Shown here: positions 45,282 through 57,883 of the stretch, one piece after another
How positions within the stretch are numbered: position 1 is the first letter of the stretch
How the letters are laid out: the number at the start of each line of letters is the position of its first letter
Origin: Lycorma delicatula
Lineage: Eukaryota > Arthropoda > Insecta > Hemiptera > Fulgoridae
Length of the DNA: 64,000 nucleotides
Assembly: GCF_047948215.1 (NCBI RefSeq)
Contig: NC_134465.1
Span: 43,375,946-43,439,945, forward strand
Direction: 5' to 3'
Position numbers and translations under genes: made by a program
The notes under the pieces: generated by a model
The model's database searches: none
What the model saw: the letters and a program-made list of their open reading frames with translations, nothing else
Told to the model about the DNA's origin: nothing

Positions 45282-47107
45282 TAAAGCCTTGACCCTGGCC
45301 CATGGTACAAGGTAAGTGATAGTGGCTGGTTGAAGCCACAGAGTGAGTAGCTCCATTACTTGGTCGCTCTAACTGAAGCTAAACATTGCATAAATGGATG
45401 GAGTTTTTTAATAAATACTAGTATTATTATGAAATATATATGATGTAGTAAATAATTAGTAGTACCTTAATATTTTATCATTTGGCTACACAGCTTTACA
45501 TTTATCACCACGGCTAATCCAAGGATCAAATTCATCGAGCAGCTGAAAGAATAGATCGATCTGGTACTCTGAAGATATAGGATGCAGGATGAAGTGAAAA
45601 GTTGATGAGATGTTGAATATAACCTGGTAATCTGTATTATTTCAGTCTCATTTTTATTTATAGTTTGTAAATTTTTGTAGTGAGGAAGATAACGTTAATT
45701 TCACACTTTGATCTTGATCACACTTTATTTACACCAATCACTTTATTTACCCCACAATTTCAAAATATGTGAAAATAAAATAATTACACACTAAAAACCA
45801 GAATCAGTACATGCCTTTTTAATATGCAAGGCAAATATATTACATATAAAAATTATTAAATTTTGAAGTAATTTTGATTACTGTTATGCTAGATGGATTT
45901 TTTCAAATAATCATTCTACTTAGGTTTTTACCACAAAAAAATGGTAAATTTTGCAACTAAGTTAATTTTTTTAATAAAAAAATAAGCAAATAAAGTGAAA
46001 TAATTTATTATGGCACCTCTAAAATCAGCTGACTCTGGTTTGAAAAAATTAAACTAACATGCAAGCATGCATCTTCTCTGAAGCAGGTTGGCTGAACGCA
46101 GATTGGGGAAAGCAAAGGGGTATTCAAAATTTAAAATATTTCAAATAAAATAAAAAATTCTTAAAACTGTAATTAGATATAAATATGCTCTAACCTTCAA
46201 TTTGATTAACACCTACCAAAAAAATTTACGAAAAAGCTTATGTAATATAATATATACCAAATAAAAAAAAAAAAATTAAAAATAAACATATATTATATCC
46301 TACATGAACCAGATTTAAAAGCTGCATTTAATTAAGAAATTGCCTCTACATATTTACTTATTTTTTAAATTTCTTGAACTTATTTAAATGATTAATTTTG
46401 TCAATGAAATGAACAAAATTTAAATAATTTACAAAAAAGGTAATTTTAAAAACCCACTCATTAATATTTCAAATAAAATTTTATAAAGCAATTTAAACTA
46501 AAAAAAGGAAATTTATGCGATTAAATTTAAAATTAAAATATAAATTTAAATTATAAAATTTAATTTTTTATGAATTTAAATTGAGTTAAGGAGGACTTCA
46601 GCCACTGGTAGTGAAGTGATGAGCTGAAAAGACAAAGAAACATAATAAACATAGATTAACTATAAATATTATGAATAAACTATTTATAAAATTAACATAT
46701 TTATATATCACCCCCCAATATATAGACACATTAATATTCACAGCACCCCCCCAACCGAAACCCGATGAACGATATCGGGATGATGAAATACGGGCGCGAC
46801 GCGGTTGACGCGGTACAAATGATTTTTATGTACCCGGCACTTGCGAAAACTATTCATTGCATACAACATAGATATTTACAATGTCAATATGTAATCAAGA
46901 ATTATAATTAAAAATAATTGTGTATCATATTAGATACCTGATAAGCTAAGATGTGAATAATACCCCTGGAACGGTGTCAGAGCATCAGATTTGCTAGCTG
47001 TTGAGTAACAATCCAAAATAATACACCCTGAACTGTGCCAAAGTATATCTGCAAATTTGCTATCTGTATAATATGTATATTTTTACAATTATATGATTTG
47101 AAACTGT
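45282..47107. other. Unannotated sequence
   Basis: AT-rich, with a GC-richer island at about 46735-46830 (gatatcgggatgatg, then gggcgcgacgcgg) of unknown nature. No gene is supported. Confidence 0.45.
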
Positions 47108-47117
47108 ATTTCTAAAA

Positions 47118-49292
47118 CTGGAGCAGACATTGATAGCGACCATAATTTGGTGATAATGAAATGTAGATTGGGGTTTAAAAACCTGAAGAAAAGGTGTCAG
47201 ATGAATCGGTGGAATTTAGAGAAGCTTGAGGAAGAGGAGGTAAAGAAGATTTTTGAGGAGGACATCGCAAGAGGTCTGAGTAAAAAAGATAAGATAGAAA
47301 ATGTAGAAGAAGAATGGGAGAATGTTAAAAAGGAAATTCTTAAATCAGCAGAAGCAAACTTAAGCGGAATAAAGAGAACTGGTAGAAAACCTTGGATTTC
47401 AGACGATATATTGCAGCTGATGGATGAACGTAGAAAATATAAGAATGCTAGTGATGAAGAAAGTAAAAGGAACTATCGGAAATTAAGAAATGCTATAAAC
47501 AGGAAGTGCAAACTGGCGAAAGAAGAGTGGATTAAAGAAAAGTGTTCAGAAGTGGAAAGACAAATGAACATTGGTAAAATAGACGGAGCATACAGGAAAG
47601 TTAAGGAAAATTTTGGGGTACATAAATTAAAATCTAATAATGTGTTAAACAAAGATGGTACACCTATATATAATACGAAAGGTAAAGTCGATAGATGGGT
47701 GGAATATATTGAAGAGTTATACGGAGGAAATGAATTAGAAAATGGTTTTATAGAGAAGAAGAGGAAGTTGAGGAGGATGAAATGGGAGAAACAATACTGA
47801 GATCTGAATTTAAGAGAGCATTAAAAGATTTAAATGGCAGAAAGGCTCCTGGAATAGACGGAATACCTGTAGAATTACTGCGCAGTGCAGGGGAGGAGGC
47901 GATTGATAGATTATACAAATTGGTGTGTAATATTTATGAAAAAGGGGAATTTCCGTCAGACTTCAAAAAAAGTGTTATAGTAATGATACCAAAGAAATCA
48001 GGGGCAGATAAATGTGAAGAATACAGAACAATTAGTTTAACTAGTCATGCATCAAAAATCTTAACTAGAATTCTATACAGAAGAATTGAGAGGAGAGTGG
48101 AGGAAGTGTTAGGAGAAGACCAATTTGGTTTCAGGAAAAGTATAGGGACAAGGGAAGCAATTTTAGGCCTCAGATTAATAGTAGAAGGAAGATTAAAGAA
48201 AAACAAACCAACATCCTTGGCGTTTATAGACCTAGAAAAGGCATTCGATAACGTAGACTGGAATAAAATGTTCAGCATTTTAAAAAAATTAGGGTTCAAA
48301 TACAGAGATAGAAGAACAATTGCTAACATGTACAGGAACCAAACAGCAACAGTAGCAATTGAAGAACATAAGAAAGAAGCCATAATAAGAAAGGGAGTCC
48401 GACAAGGATGTTCTCTATCTCCGTTACTTTTTAATCTTTACATGGAACTAGCAGTTAATGATGTTAAAGAACAATTTAGATTTGGAGTAACAGTACAAGG
48501 TGAAAAGATAAAGATGCTACGATTTGCTGATGATATAGTAATTCTAGCCGAGAATAAAAAGGATTTAGAAGAAACAATGAACGGCATAGATGAAGTTCTA
48601 CGCAAGAACTATCGCATGAAAATAAAACAAAAGTAATGAAATGTAGTAGAAATAACAAAGATGGACCACTGAATGTGAAAATAGGAGGAGAAAAGATTAT
48701 GGAGGTAGAAGAATTTTGTTATTTGGGAAGTAGAATTACTAAAGATGGACGAAGCAGGAGCAATATAAAATGCCGAATAGCACAAGCTAAACGAGCCTTC
48801 AGTAAGAAATATAAGTTGTTTACATCAAAAATTAATTTAAATGTCAGGAAAAGATTTTTGAAAGTGTATGTTTGGAGTGTCGCTTTATATGGAAGTGAAA
48901 CTTGGACAATCGGAGTATCTGAGAAGAAAAGGTTAGAAGCTTTTGAAATGTGGTGCTATAGGAGAATGTTAAAAATCAGATGGGTGGATAAAGTGACAAA
49001 TGAGGAGGTATTGCGGCAAATAGATGAAGAAAGAAGCATTTGGAAAAATATAGTTAAAAGAAGAGACAGACTTATAGGCCACATACTAAGGCATCCTGGA
49101 ATAGTCACTTTAATTTTGGAAGGACAGGTAGAAGGGAAAAATTGTGTAGGCAGGCCACGTTTGGAATATGTAAAACAAATTGTTAGGGATGTAGGATGTA
49201 GAGGGTATACTGAAATGAAACGACTAGCACTAGATAGGGAATCTTGGAGAGCTGCATCAAACCAGTCAAATGACTGAAGACAAAAAAAAAAA
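47118..49292 (+). mobile_element. LINE copy with the best-preserved reverse transcriptase, bounded by target duplication
   Basis: Flanks atttctaaaa at 47108-47117 and 49293-49302 are identical, fixing the insertion. It is 5'-truncated just after the endonuclease. Three frames cover the rest: linker (47147-47800), reverse transcriptase (47782-48636, with GRKAPGIDGIPVELL, the RT palm FIDLEKAFDNVDW, GVRQGCSLSPLLFNLYMEL and LRFADDIVILAE), and the C-terminal domain (48636-49277, with RRDRLIGHILRH and the SNQSND end). Only two frame breaks separate them, at about 47750 and 48625, where a few bases of a KNK repeat are missing. The palm has the FADD catalytic box. The family is an APE-type LINE; I do not assign a clade. 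Confidence 0.95.
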
Positions 49293-49302
49293 ATTTCTAA
49301 AA

Positions 49303-52300
49303 ATGAAACCGAATTAGAAGATTGAACTAGGGAAATATATGAATTAACCAGAAGATTTTTGTTTTAAAATTTCAACAGAAAAATGTTATTGATTTGATGA
49401 AATATAACTTACGGGATTTTTCTATTATTTTCAATATTAAAAATAGAAGATTTTTCAAAGAAATCAGTTACTCAGGGAGTTTTTAATCATAATGAATTTA
49501 CTTGTATTTTCCATATTTCTTTTTTTCCCTTTTGCCTTGTGCAGATGTATGCATTACCATCCAGACCTCTTAATTACCCCCTTTAAGATTCTCTTAAGAA
49601 TGCATTTTCACAGCATAATATGGCCAATTCCAATTGGAATTAAAAAAACAAAAGTCTATAATCTATATTATTGAAAAAAAGGTAAAGTTACTAATGAATA
49701 GCAAATGGAAAAAAGTTGTGATTGATGACAATCCAAGTGAAATAGGGGGTATTTATTAATGCAAATACTAAATGTAATATTGAAGTTACCTTTATCTGTA
49801 GGATTATAGAAAAAAATTAAATTTTATTATTCAGTAATCCATAAGGAGGTCTTTTTTCATCAACAATATGAAATATAATTACAGTTTAATTCTATATGTG
49901 AACAGTGGGAGGTGCAAAATGATTAATAGCAGGTGACAGGTACTAATTAAATCGCAAATTCTAATCTCGTATAAAAAAGAGAATGTGCTCGATTTTAGTT
50001 TTACATGGTTTTGGAAAATGGTTTATAAAAAACATACATTTATAGAAAAATAAACTAATAATTTCAGTGGATAACCACCAGGCAAGATATGGCATATACT
50101 CTAGAAGACTAAAACCAGGGCTTTGTTTTATGTATATAGTTTGCTCATATGAAAGGTTTAATGTAGTGTATTTTTAAGTTTAACATTCCTGTAAAAATTA
50201 TCAATGGTAATAGTGATGGGCCTTTTAAATAGAACTAAAATGATTCCTGACATATATACTGTAATAGTTCCTTGATGGTTCTCTGCAGAAGACGGTTCTC
50301 TGCAGTATACTTTCAAATACTGTTTGATGTTGTCAAAAATAGATTTATGTAACATTAGATGGTTAGGGTGAGATAGATCTTTTTAAATGTAAGCAAAAAA
50401 ATCTGATGATGTGTTATATTCATAAATTTGTTTATATGTAGATAATCAAAGGGACATTTTAGAATTAATTTTCTTGTTAAATATGGTTATTTATTTAAGA
50501 AATTACTTAGTGTAATTATAAAATAAAAGCAAATCCACAAAGAAAGTAAGATGCGGGGCTGTTTTACATAAACAGATCAAATACGATTGAAAAATCACAA
50601 AATTCTGCTTATTTTAAAAAAAAATTATAGTAAAAATAATAAATTTACAGAAAACTGCAGAAATTGTATAAACAGCCTGTTAAGTGGTTTATATACCCTC
50701 TAAAATCAATTATATTATAATTTAACCTCTTTGAAGACACAGTTCTAATTTAATACTTCAAAATCGATTTATATTACATTTAAATTTAGATATTCAACTC
50801 ATATACAGCAGAATGAATGATATACATAAAATACCCATCAACAAAACTTAAATTAGTATAATTAATGTTAGTAAGTTAATGTTAGTAAAACAACTTTTTA
50901 TGATAAAACGGTTATATTTCTAAGCTACATAAAAAGAACATGCAATTACAAGCTACATAAAAATTCATGAAATTACTAGCTTCAATAACAAGTACATGCA
51001 ATTACAAGCTACCTAATTATTTTATGTATATTATTTAAATTACTGTATATGAGCCAACAAAACCATGTAAACATAATTGTATATGAAATATATATAGTAA
51101 AAATATTTATCTCTCTCCAAAGAGGCGATTTAATTAAAAGGTTAGGAAAATGATGCTTATTAATATTTTTGAAAAAATGTATTATTTACATTACATTAAA
51201 AAACCGAGAATTCACATAAAGAACAAAATTACACTGTACTACTTATTATGAAAATAGATGGAACCTTTACAGTATATTTGACTACTTGCTTAAAGGCATG
51301 AATATAAACTGGGATTGTATTTTTCTTCCTGTATGAAGTTTTACTAATGGCTGTACATAATTAAATAAATTCAGTAAAATAATTGTAACTGAAAAGAAAA
51401 AACAGAGTAAAAAATTGTAAATGATTTCAATGAAGAAATTATTTGAAATAATTGCCCAACTTTCTGATATAAATGTAGTGACAAGGGTGACAACCACCAA
51501 AGTACCTAACCTAACAAAGTTAAGAATTACATAAAAAAATATATTAAAGCGTGGACTAAAATTCATTTAGAAGAAAAATGAGTAACTAAAAAAATTATGC
51601 CCTTATTTTTCTTTCTACCTAGTCTCTTGTATAATCAGAAAAATAAAAAATTTGCACCTGCTTGAAAATAATTAAAAAATATGATTAAACGTTTTTGATT
51701 GTATTACAGTATTCAGAAATTTGTGTGCCGGTTGGCAGTTCACTAAACATGGTAATGGATCAAATGAAAATATTAAAAATGAATTAGAACAAGTTTTATT
51801 TTTATTAGAATATTCTGTTGGTATTTATTAGTGAACTAAAAAAATTAAAATAAATTTATGCAAAAATAATATAAAAAAAGGATCGGTCGATTACACAATA
51901 AAAACAGCTTTACAAAAGATTTCTTTATCGGGTTACAATTGAGAGACCCAGAAATGGATGCACTTAACTACAACTGACGTCCAGGAAAAATTTAGAAACA
52001 TAGGAAACAAAAATAAATTTTAAATTAACTTTAATAAATAAAAGATAATTTCTTATTATTATAAACTCTTGAGAAATAAATGAAGAATATATCTTCAATA
52101 ATGGAAAATATTTGTAGAAGTGATAATTGGCTTTTATTTCTAGAATTTTCTAGATAATTACAGAAAAAAGAAATTAAACAACGTAGATGTGAAAATGTAT
52201 GGATGTCCAATAAGATTTAGTTCAATGATTTTGTATGAAAGAAGATTCTGATTGTTCTAGTGGGGAGATAACACAAGTATATTTTTAATATGATATAAGA

Positions 52301-52980
52301 CTGCAGATTGTTTTTTCCTAAAATACAAACTATTCTCTTAATACAGTTTCTAAAAAATATTTCCTGTTTCAACAATAATAATTAAAGTGTTTGATACATC
52401 AAACTATAAAGTTTGATAGTTCCTGGGATATATTCATTGTACTAAGGTATTTGTACTTAATTAAAGTAGACAAAGGTAGCAAAGCACAAGAAAACATGTC
52501 TATTCAGTACAGATAAATTACATTTTCTATTTATACAAATAATGTATCCAGATGTAATATAAAAATTAGGAAATTCCTATAAAATTATTGAAAATATTAA
52601 TACATTTTATAGCATTTTGTTGAATAAAATTCATTTTAATTCCTACATAAAATTCATCAGTAATTAATATAAAAATTTTGCCAGTTGATGTATCCATTTC
52701 AAAAAAAGATTACATCACCCCTGCTTTTTTTTTTTAATAAAACAAATTTTGTAAAATGTAAGATTATTATTTATCTATAATAGATATTAAATTAAAAAAC
52801 AAAATTACAGTAAAAAAGTTCAACAAATAAATTGTAACAACGTGCTTTAGAAAACCACGTTAAATCTTTATTTTCATTAAACTGTAAAGAAAGAAATGTT
52901 AAATTTAAAACCGATATATTAAAAAAAAAGAATAAATCTATGTTGCATACAATAAAATAAATGTTCCTCACTTAAAATAA
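49303..52980. other. Unannotated AT-rich region
   Basis: No exon, RNA gene or identifiable transposon. Short frames (for example 51282-51566 on the minus strand, rich in Phe/Ile) fit composition alone. Confidence 0.5.
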
Positions 52981-53089
52981 TGTCCTAAATTGTGTGGTTT
53001 TCTTTTCTAGTAGATTGTTCAAATTCCACACGCACACAGCAACGGATACGACGCAACTAAAAGGTACGACGGTCTTTTACTGCGTATGA

Positions 53090-53340
53090 CGTTCGAAAAC
53101 AAGTTAATTACTGTTCTGTGCTTGTGATTGGTCAATCATATCGGAGTTGTGTAGTCTGTAGAGACTCGAGCGCTCCCTCATGACGTATCTAAATCCGTAC
53201 ACAGTTAAAACTATAGACAAACAACTATCTATACACAATAGAGAAAAGAATTGAAAAACAAGTTAATTACTTTACTGTGTTTCTGATTGGTCAATGTTAT
53301 TACAGTTGTTTATCGTTCTAATGAATCCCTCCTGACATAA
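53090..53340. promoter_or_regulatory. Duplicated segment with CCAAT-box motifs
   Basis: The block gttaattactgttctgtg...gattggtcaat (53103-53136) is repeated at about 53260-53295, both carrying attggtcaat (reverse CCAAT box), followed each time by a tccctcctgac- or tccctcatgac-like end. The first copy lies in CG-richer sequence (cgacgcaactaaaaggtacg, actcgagcgctccctc). The setting resembles a compact promoter or a repeated regulatory block, but no gene start is recognised next to it. It could equally be the long terminal part of a mobile element. Confidence 0.4.
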
Positions 53341-53699
53341 CTTCTTAGTAGTTTTCTATTAATAATCACTTTAAAATATAAATCCAAATTTAAAATAAAA
53401 AGAAGGAATTAATTTAAAAACAATTTTTTTTTTGCCTTTACCTGTATTAAAATATTATTTTATAAAAACAAATTACGTCATCAGAATTAACGATGTAGTC
53501 CAAAATTAACAGAAGTTTTTTTTTTAATAGTAATTTACAAAACTGAACTTTTGTTTTTTTCACCTATATTTATTTTTTTTCAGTTAACAAAAAATATTTG
53601 GTAATATTATGTTCTCTAAGACAGAATAAGGTATTAATTTGTTAATTAATATCAGTGAAAATGGCTAAATATAAAATGAATTTTGTTATAAATTAATTT

Positions 53700-54370
53700 C
53701 AAGACATTTTGGTGTTTTTGCTAACACCGGTTTTTGGTTTCACACAAAAATTCTCCCTATATCTAACTTCAATTAAACGATGTACTCAAATCATTTTTGA
53801 TTGTCTCTTTAAACGCCGAAAATACTATCCTCGTGCTAACAAAACAAATGTTGACTCAACGACAGTTTTGTCCTACAATTCAATTTACTTAAAGTCGTCT
53901 TGATTTACTTAAAAATCAAGAAACATATTTACAAAGTTGGTAAGCCTCTAATAAAAACAGGGTATGTTTTTAATTTTCTCAATCCCCCTCGACGCAACCC
54001 CATCCACTCCCAGTGGTTCCCGACAGATGATAATATTTTCAAGCGCTCCCGGGGCGCCGTTCGTAAATTGGGGAGGGGGTGCGATGGGGTGCTACCGTAA
54101 ATATCTCGGCAACCACTCGTCCGATTTTTACGATTCAAACGGCGTAAGTATCGGTAGGTCGAGCGCTAACTGTTTACCGAATCTGGTACACACTTGGTCG
54201 ACCGGATCTTGGTTATCCGGAAATTAATTCTTGTAACCCAATGTTTTGATTGCGCTCACCCGACGTAAAACGTACCGATCCGATCTTTCGCTAAATACGC
54301 TCAAACCTGTGCGCTAGCTAAGCTGTAAACTATAAACTTATCGAGACTGAAAAGTGGAAAATAATAAATA
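53700..54370. other. GC-richer unclassified stretch
   Basis: The stretch around 53985-54300 (ctcccggggcgccgttcg, ggtcgagcgctaac) is notably GC-rich for this window, and frames on both strands cross it. I find no domain. The text 'Cys-Asp-Gly-Val-Leu-Pro'-like is not informative. It is probably part of a dispersed repeat. Confidence 0.35.
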
Positions 54371-54371
54371 T

Positions 54372-54729
54372 TTTAAAACACCACTGTTAAATTAAACGCA
54401 CTAACATATAAAAAATAATTTTAGGACGGTATCTCAGAATGGATTTGACAAGCTTTGACGGTGATATTTAACATTATGTGAAAGTCATAGCTTCAAATTC
54501 AAAATTTGATGTTTTTGACAATTTTTTCTTATGCGTGATGAATCGCCGAAAGACGGGTTCAAACACGCATAAGAAAAAACTGGAAAAAACATCAAATATT
54601 TAATTTGAAGCTATGACTTTCACATAATGTTAAATATCATCGTCAAAGCTTGTCAAATCCATTCTGAAATACCGTCCTAAAATTATTTTTTATATTTTAG
54701 TGCGTTTAATTTAAGAGTGGTGTTTTAAA
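54372..54729. repeat. Large foldback element (two arms of about 166 bp, 26-bp loop)
   Basis: The left arm, 54372-54537 (tttaaaacaccactgttaaa to ttcttatgcgtg), is almost exactly the reverse complement of 54564-54729 (cacgcataagaaaaa to gagtggtgttttaaa). The spacer is 54538-54563. There are very few mismatches and indels. No coding capacity. It fits a foldback/MITE element, or a palindromic duplication, that inserted recently. Confidence 0.93.
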
Positions 54730-55777
54730 CTTTTTTTTTTTTACATAATTTTTATTTATTTATGCGATTGTTTTTGTTCATAAAGTAATGAACTATATCC
54801 AAAAAGTAGGCGCATGAATGTACCGATCACTGGCGGAAAATCTCGATTCGTTAGTATCGATTTCTAGAATTAAATTTCTTAACTTTCATTATATAAATAT
54901 TTATTATTCAAAAAACAAAATATTTTTACACAAGAGGTAATCAATTTTGGACACCTAATAATCCAATTTCGAGACGCCACCCGCCAGGGCAACCCGTTTG
55001 GAAGGTCTAGATGCGGAGGGCGTGTCATAGGCATGCCTCTGCAGCTAGTATATTCGCTAAATTGGGGCGAAGGAAGCGAAGAAGAAATATAATCACAGAA
55101 TTCTTCTTAAAAAAAAATGTGTAAATTTATTATACTTCGAAAAAGAGCGTATGCGCGCGCACGCACATTTTCAGATCAATATTACAGTTTCTGTACAAGA
55201 TTGAAAAAGCATTTGAAATGCAGTTATAAGTGTTATATACAGAGTGATATTTAAGTACGGAAACAGTTTTATACTGCATACCTGAGAGGTCTTTGGAGGG
55301 AGAAAGAAATGGGGTTCACCCCGGTTAAAAAAATCTGATGACGGGTTTTTAATTTTTTCCGCCATATTGAATCAAACTTAATTTTTTAAATACGTTGACG
55401 TACGATACCTGATTTCGGTTTAAAATTTTACAAGAAAAAAGGTGGTGAACGCCGTTTTTCTGTTAACGCCTTCGTTATCGGGGTTTAACCATTCAAATTT
55501 GGAACGATGGAAAAATCGTGTTAATAATAAAACGCGATGCATGATCAATTTTATTGCATTTTCCATTCATAATGCAGACAACAGCAAAGCTGTAATATCG
55601 GTAATAATAAACAATAACTAATAATTAACAATGAAACGACAAATTATATCAACTGAAATTATTTTCAAAATTAAAATTAACATCCTCTGCTAATATCAGC
55701 TGATATTTGTAAAATGAACAAATCAGCTGGAAATACTTAATTAATTCCATGACTTCCTTACACGCCTATTAAATTAC

Positions 55778-56657
55778 TTTTTTTTTGTCTTCAGTCATTT
55801 GACTGGTTTGATGCAGCCCTCCAAGATTCCCTATCTAGTGCTAGTCGTTTCATTTCAGTATACCCTCTACATCCTACATCCCTAACAATTTGTTTTACAT
55901 ATTCCAAACGTGGCCTGCCTACACAATTTTTTTCTTCTACCTGTCCTTCCAATATTAAAGCGACTATTCCAGGATGCCTTAGTATGTGGCCTATAAGTCT
56001 GTCTCTTCTTTTAACTATATTTTTCCAAATGCTTCTTTCTTCATCTATTTGCCGCAATACTCATCATTTGTCACTTATTTATCCACCCATCTGATTTTTA
56101 ACATTCTCCTATAGCACCACATTTCAAAAGCTTCTAATCTTTTCTTCTCAGATACTCCGATCGTCCAAGTTTCACTTCCACATACAGCGACACTCCAAAC
56201 ATACACTTTCAAAAATCTTTTCCTGACATTTAAATTAATTTTTGATGTAAACAAATTATATTTCTTACTGAAGGCTCGTTTAGCTTGTGCTATTCGGCAT
56301 TTTATATTGCTCCTGCTTCGTCCATCTTTAGTAATTCTACTTCCCAAATAACAAAATTTTTCTACCTCCATAATCTTTTCTCCTCCTATTTTCACATTTA
56401 GCGGTTCATCTTTGTTATTTCTACTACATTTCATTACTTTTGTTTTTTTCTTGTTTATTTTCATGCGATAGTTCTTGCGTAGGACTTCATCTATGCCGTT
56501 CACTGTTTCTTCTAAATCCTTTTTACTCTCGGCTAGAATTACTATATCGTCAGAAAATCGTAGCATCTTTATCTTTTCACCTTGTACTGTTACTTCGGAT
56601 CTAAATTGTTCTTTAACATCATTAACTGCTAGTTCCATGTAAAGATTAAAAAGTGAT
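55778..56657 (-). mobile_element. 5'-truncated LINE nested in the mariner-like element
   Basis: Same family as above. Flanks tattaaattac at 55767-55777 and 56658-56668 form an 11-bp target duplication. The frame at 56075-56638 begins at MELAVNDVKEQF and includes the catalytic box with a substitution (FSDDIVI instead of FADDIVI). A separate frame at 55791-56057 has the RRDRLIGHILRH tail. Because it splits the transposon, it is younger than that insertion. Confidence 0.95.
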
Positions 56658-56752
56658 TATTAAATTACATATACACATTTTTTTTTAAATGAAAAGTACA
56701 TCAAACTTTATTTTATTAATAATTTTTTATTTTATTGTTTTTATTGAATTGT

Positions 56753-57748
56753 CTACATCAATCGTGTTACGTGATGACGAATTGCGATCTTTAGGTCCTC
56801 CAATGTACGCGGTTTATTGCCGTACACACGCGATTTCAGAAACCCCCACAGAAAAAAATCACAACTACTCAAGTCGGGGGCCCGAGGGGGCCAAGGATTG
56901 TCACCGAATTTGGAAACGATCCGTCCCGGAAACAAGTTACGGAGAACAGCCATCGTTGCCCTCGCTGTGTGCGCTGTAGCTCCATCCTGATTGAATAATA
57001 CATTTTGAAAATCGATTCCCCGGTTTCGTAACTCAGGGATGAAAAACGTATTCAACATCGCAATGTAACGATCAGCTGTTACGGTTACGGCAGCGTCATT
57101 TTCTTAAAAAAAATATGGTCCAATAACACCGACCTTTCCTATTGCACACCAGACAGTCGTCACTTTTGGGCTATGAAGTGGTCTCTCGTGAAGCCGATGT
57201 GGGTTTCTTTCTGCCCGATACCGGCAATTCTGTTTGTTGACGAAACCATTCAGATGAAAATAGGCTTCCTCACTCATTAACAATAACAAATTTTCATTTT
57301 CTTCAAAAACGGTAAGCATTTGTCGACAAAATTGTAATCGCTGCGTGAAATCTTGCTCGTTTAATTGCTGCACGACGGCTATCTTGTAAGGATGGAAATG
57401 CAGGTCTGTATGCAGAATTCGTCTTACCGTACTTGTGCTCATTTGAAACGCTGCTGAATGCCTCTGAATAGAGCGGCGTGGGCTTCTGACAATGGCTTCC
57501 CTTACTCGTTCGATGTTCTCCGGAGTGCTAGCAGTTCGTCGGGGACCCGGTGGTTTTTTCTTCAATATTGAACCGCTTGTTCGAAGGTTGTTTACCCGTC
57601 GCAATATTGTGTTACGAGAAGGGACACGTGCATTACGATGGATATTAAACTGACGGCGGAAATCTCGCTGAACAGCAGTTACGGATTCGTCACTTCGCAC
57701 AAAACTGTCATACGCGTTCAGGCGTTGGTCTAGCGTCCACAGCTCCAT
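56753..57748 (-). pseudogene. Mariner-like transposase with one frameshift
   Basis: The reading frame from ATG at 57748 (MELWTLDQRLNAYDSFVRS) has a helix-turn-helix N-terminus, then a central TPENIERVREAI linker region, then the catalytic domain. The first catalytic motif reads MSEEAYFHLNG, where family members have an aspartate before the glutamate (about residue 160), so a catalytic Asp appears replaced by Glu. After GPYFF, a single shift in an 8-base A/T run near 57104 moves the frame. It continues as LNTFFIPELR, QDGATAHTA (second Asp) and APDLSSCDFFLWG (third Asp, about 41 residues later). The D41D-like spacing and the HTH form suggest a mariner relative, but not classic D34D mariner. It is not functional as is, and is only slightly decayed. 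Confidence 0.85.
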
Positions 57749-57883
57749 CTCAACGACTAAAATGTAAATGCTATGAACAAAGGAAACTTCAGACACCAGC
57801 CACGTGCCTCTCCCTCCACGAACGCCCGAGTACAACCCACTTCCAAAACATCCGGTTCCCGTGAATAACCCTTTATAACTCAC

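Larger units (their letters stand above)
55240..57873 (-). mobile_element. Mariner-like DNA transposon interrupted by a LINE
   Basis: The left end reads CAGAGTGAT and the right end, in reverse complement, AAGGGTTAT. They are imperfect inverted termini, each preceded by TA (55238-55239 and 57874-57875), the target typical of the Tc1/mariner superfamily. The transposase is on the minus strand at 56753-57748. The left part (55240-55766) is non-coding tail sequence, and the LINE at 55778-56657 splits it from the gene. Without the LINE the element is about 1.74 kb. The termini are imperfect, so the right border is less certain than the left. Confidence 0.7.

Noticed and set aside
53929..54227. Overlapping frames in a GC-richer stretch
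   Set aside because: Frames overlap on both strands, which is expected where GC content removes stops; no domain is seen.
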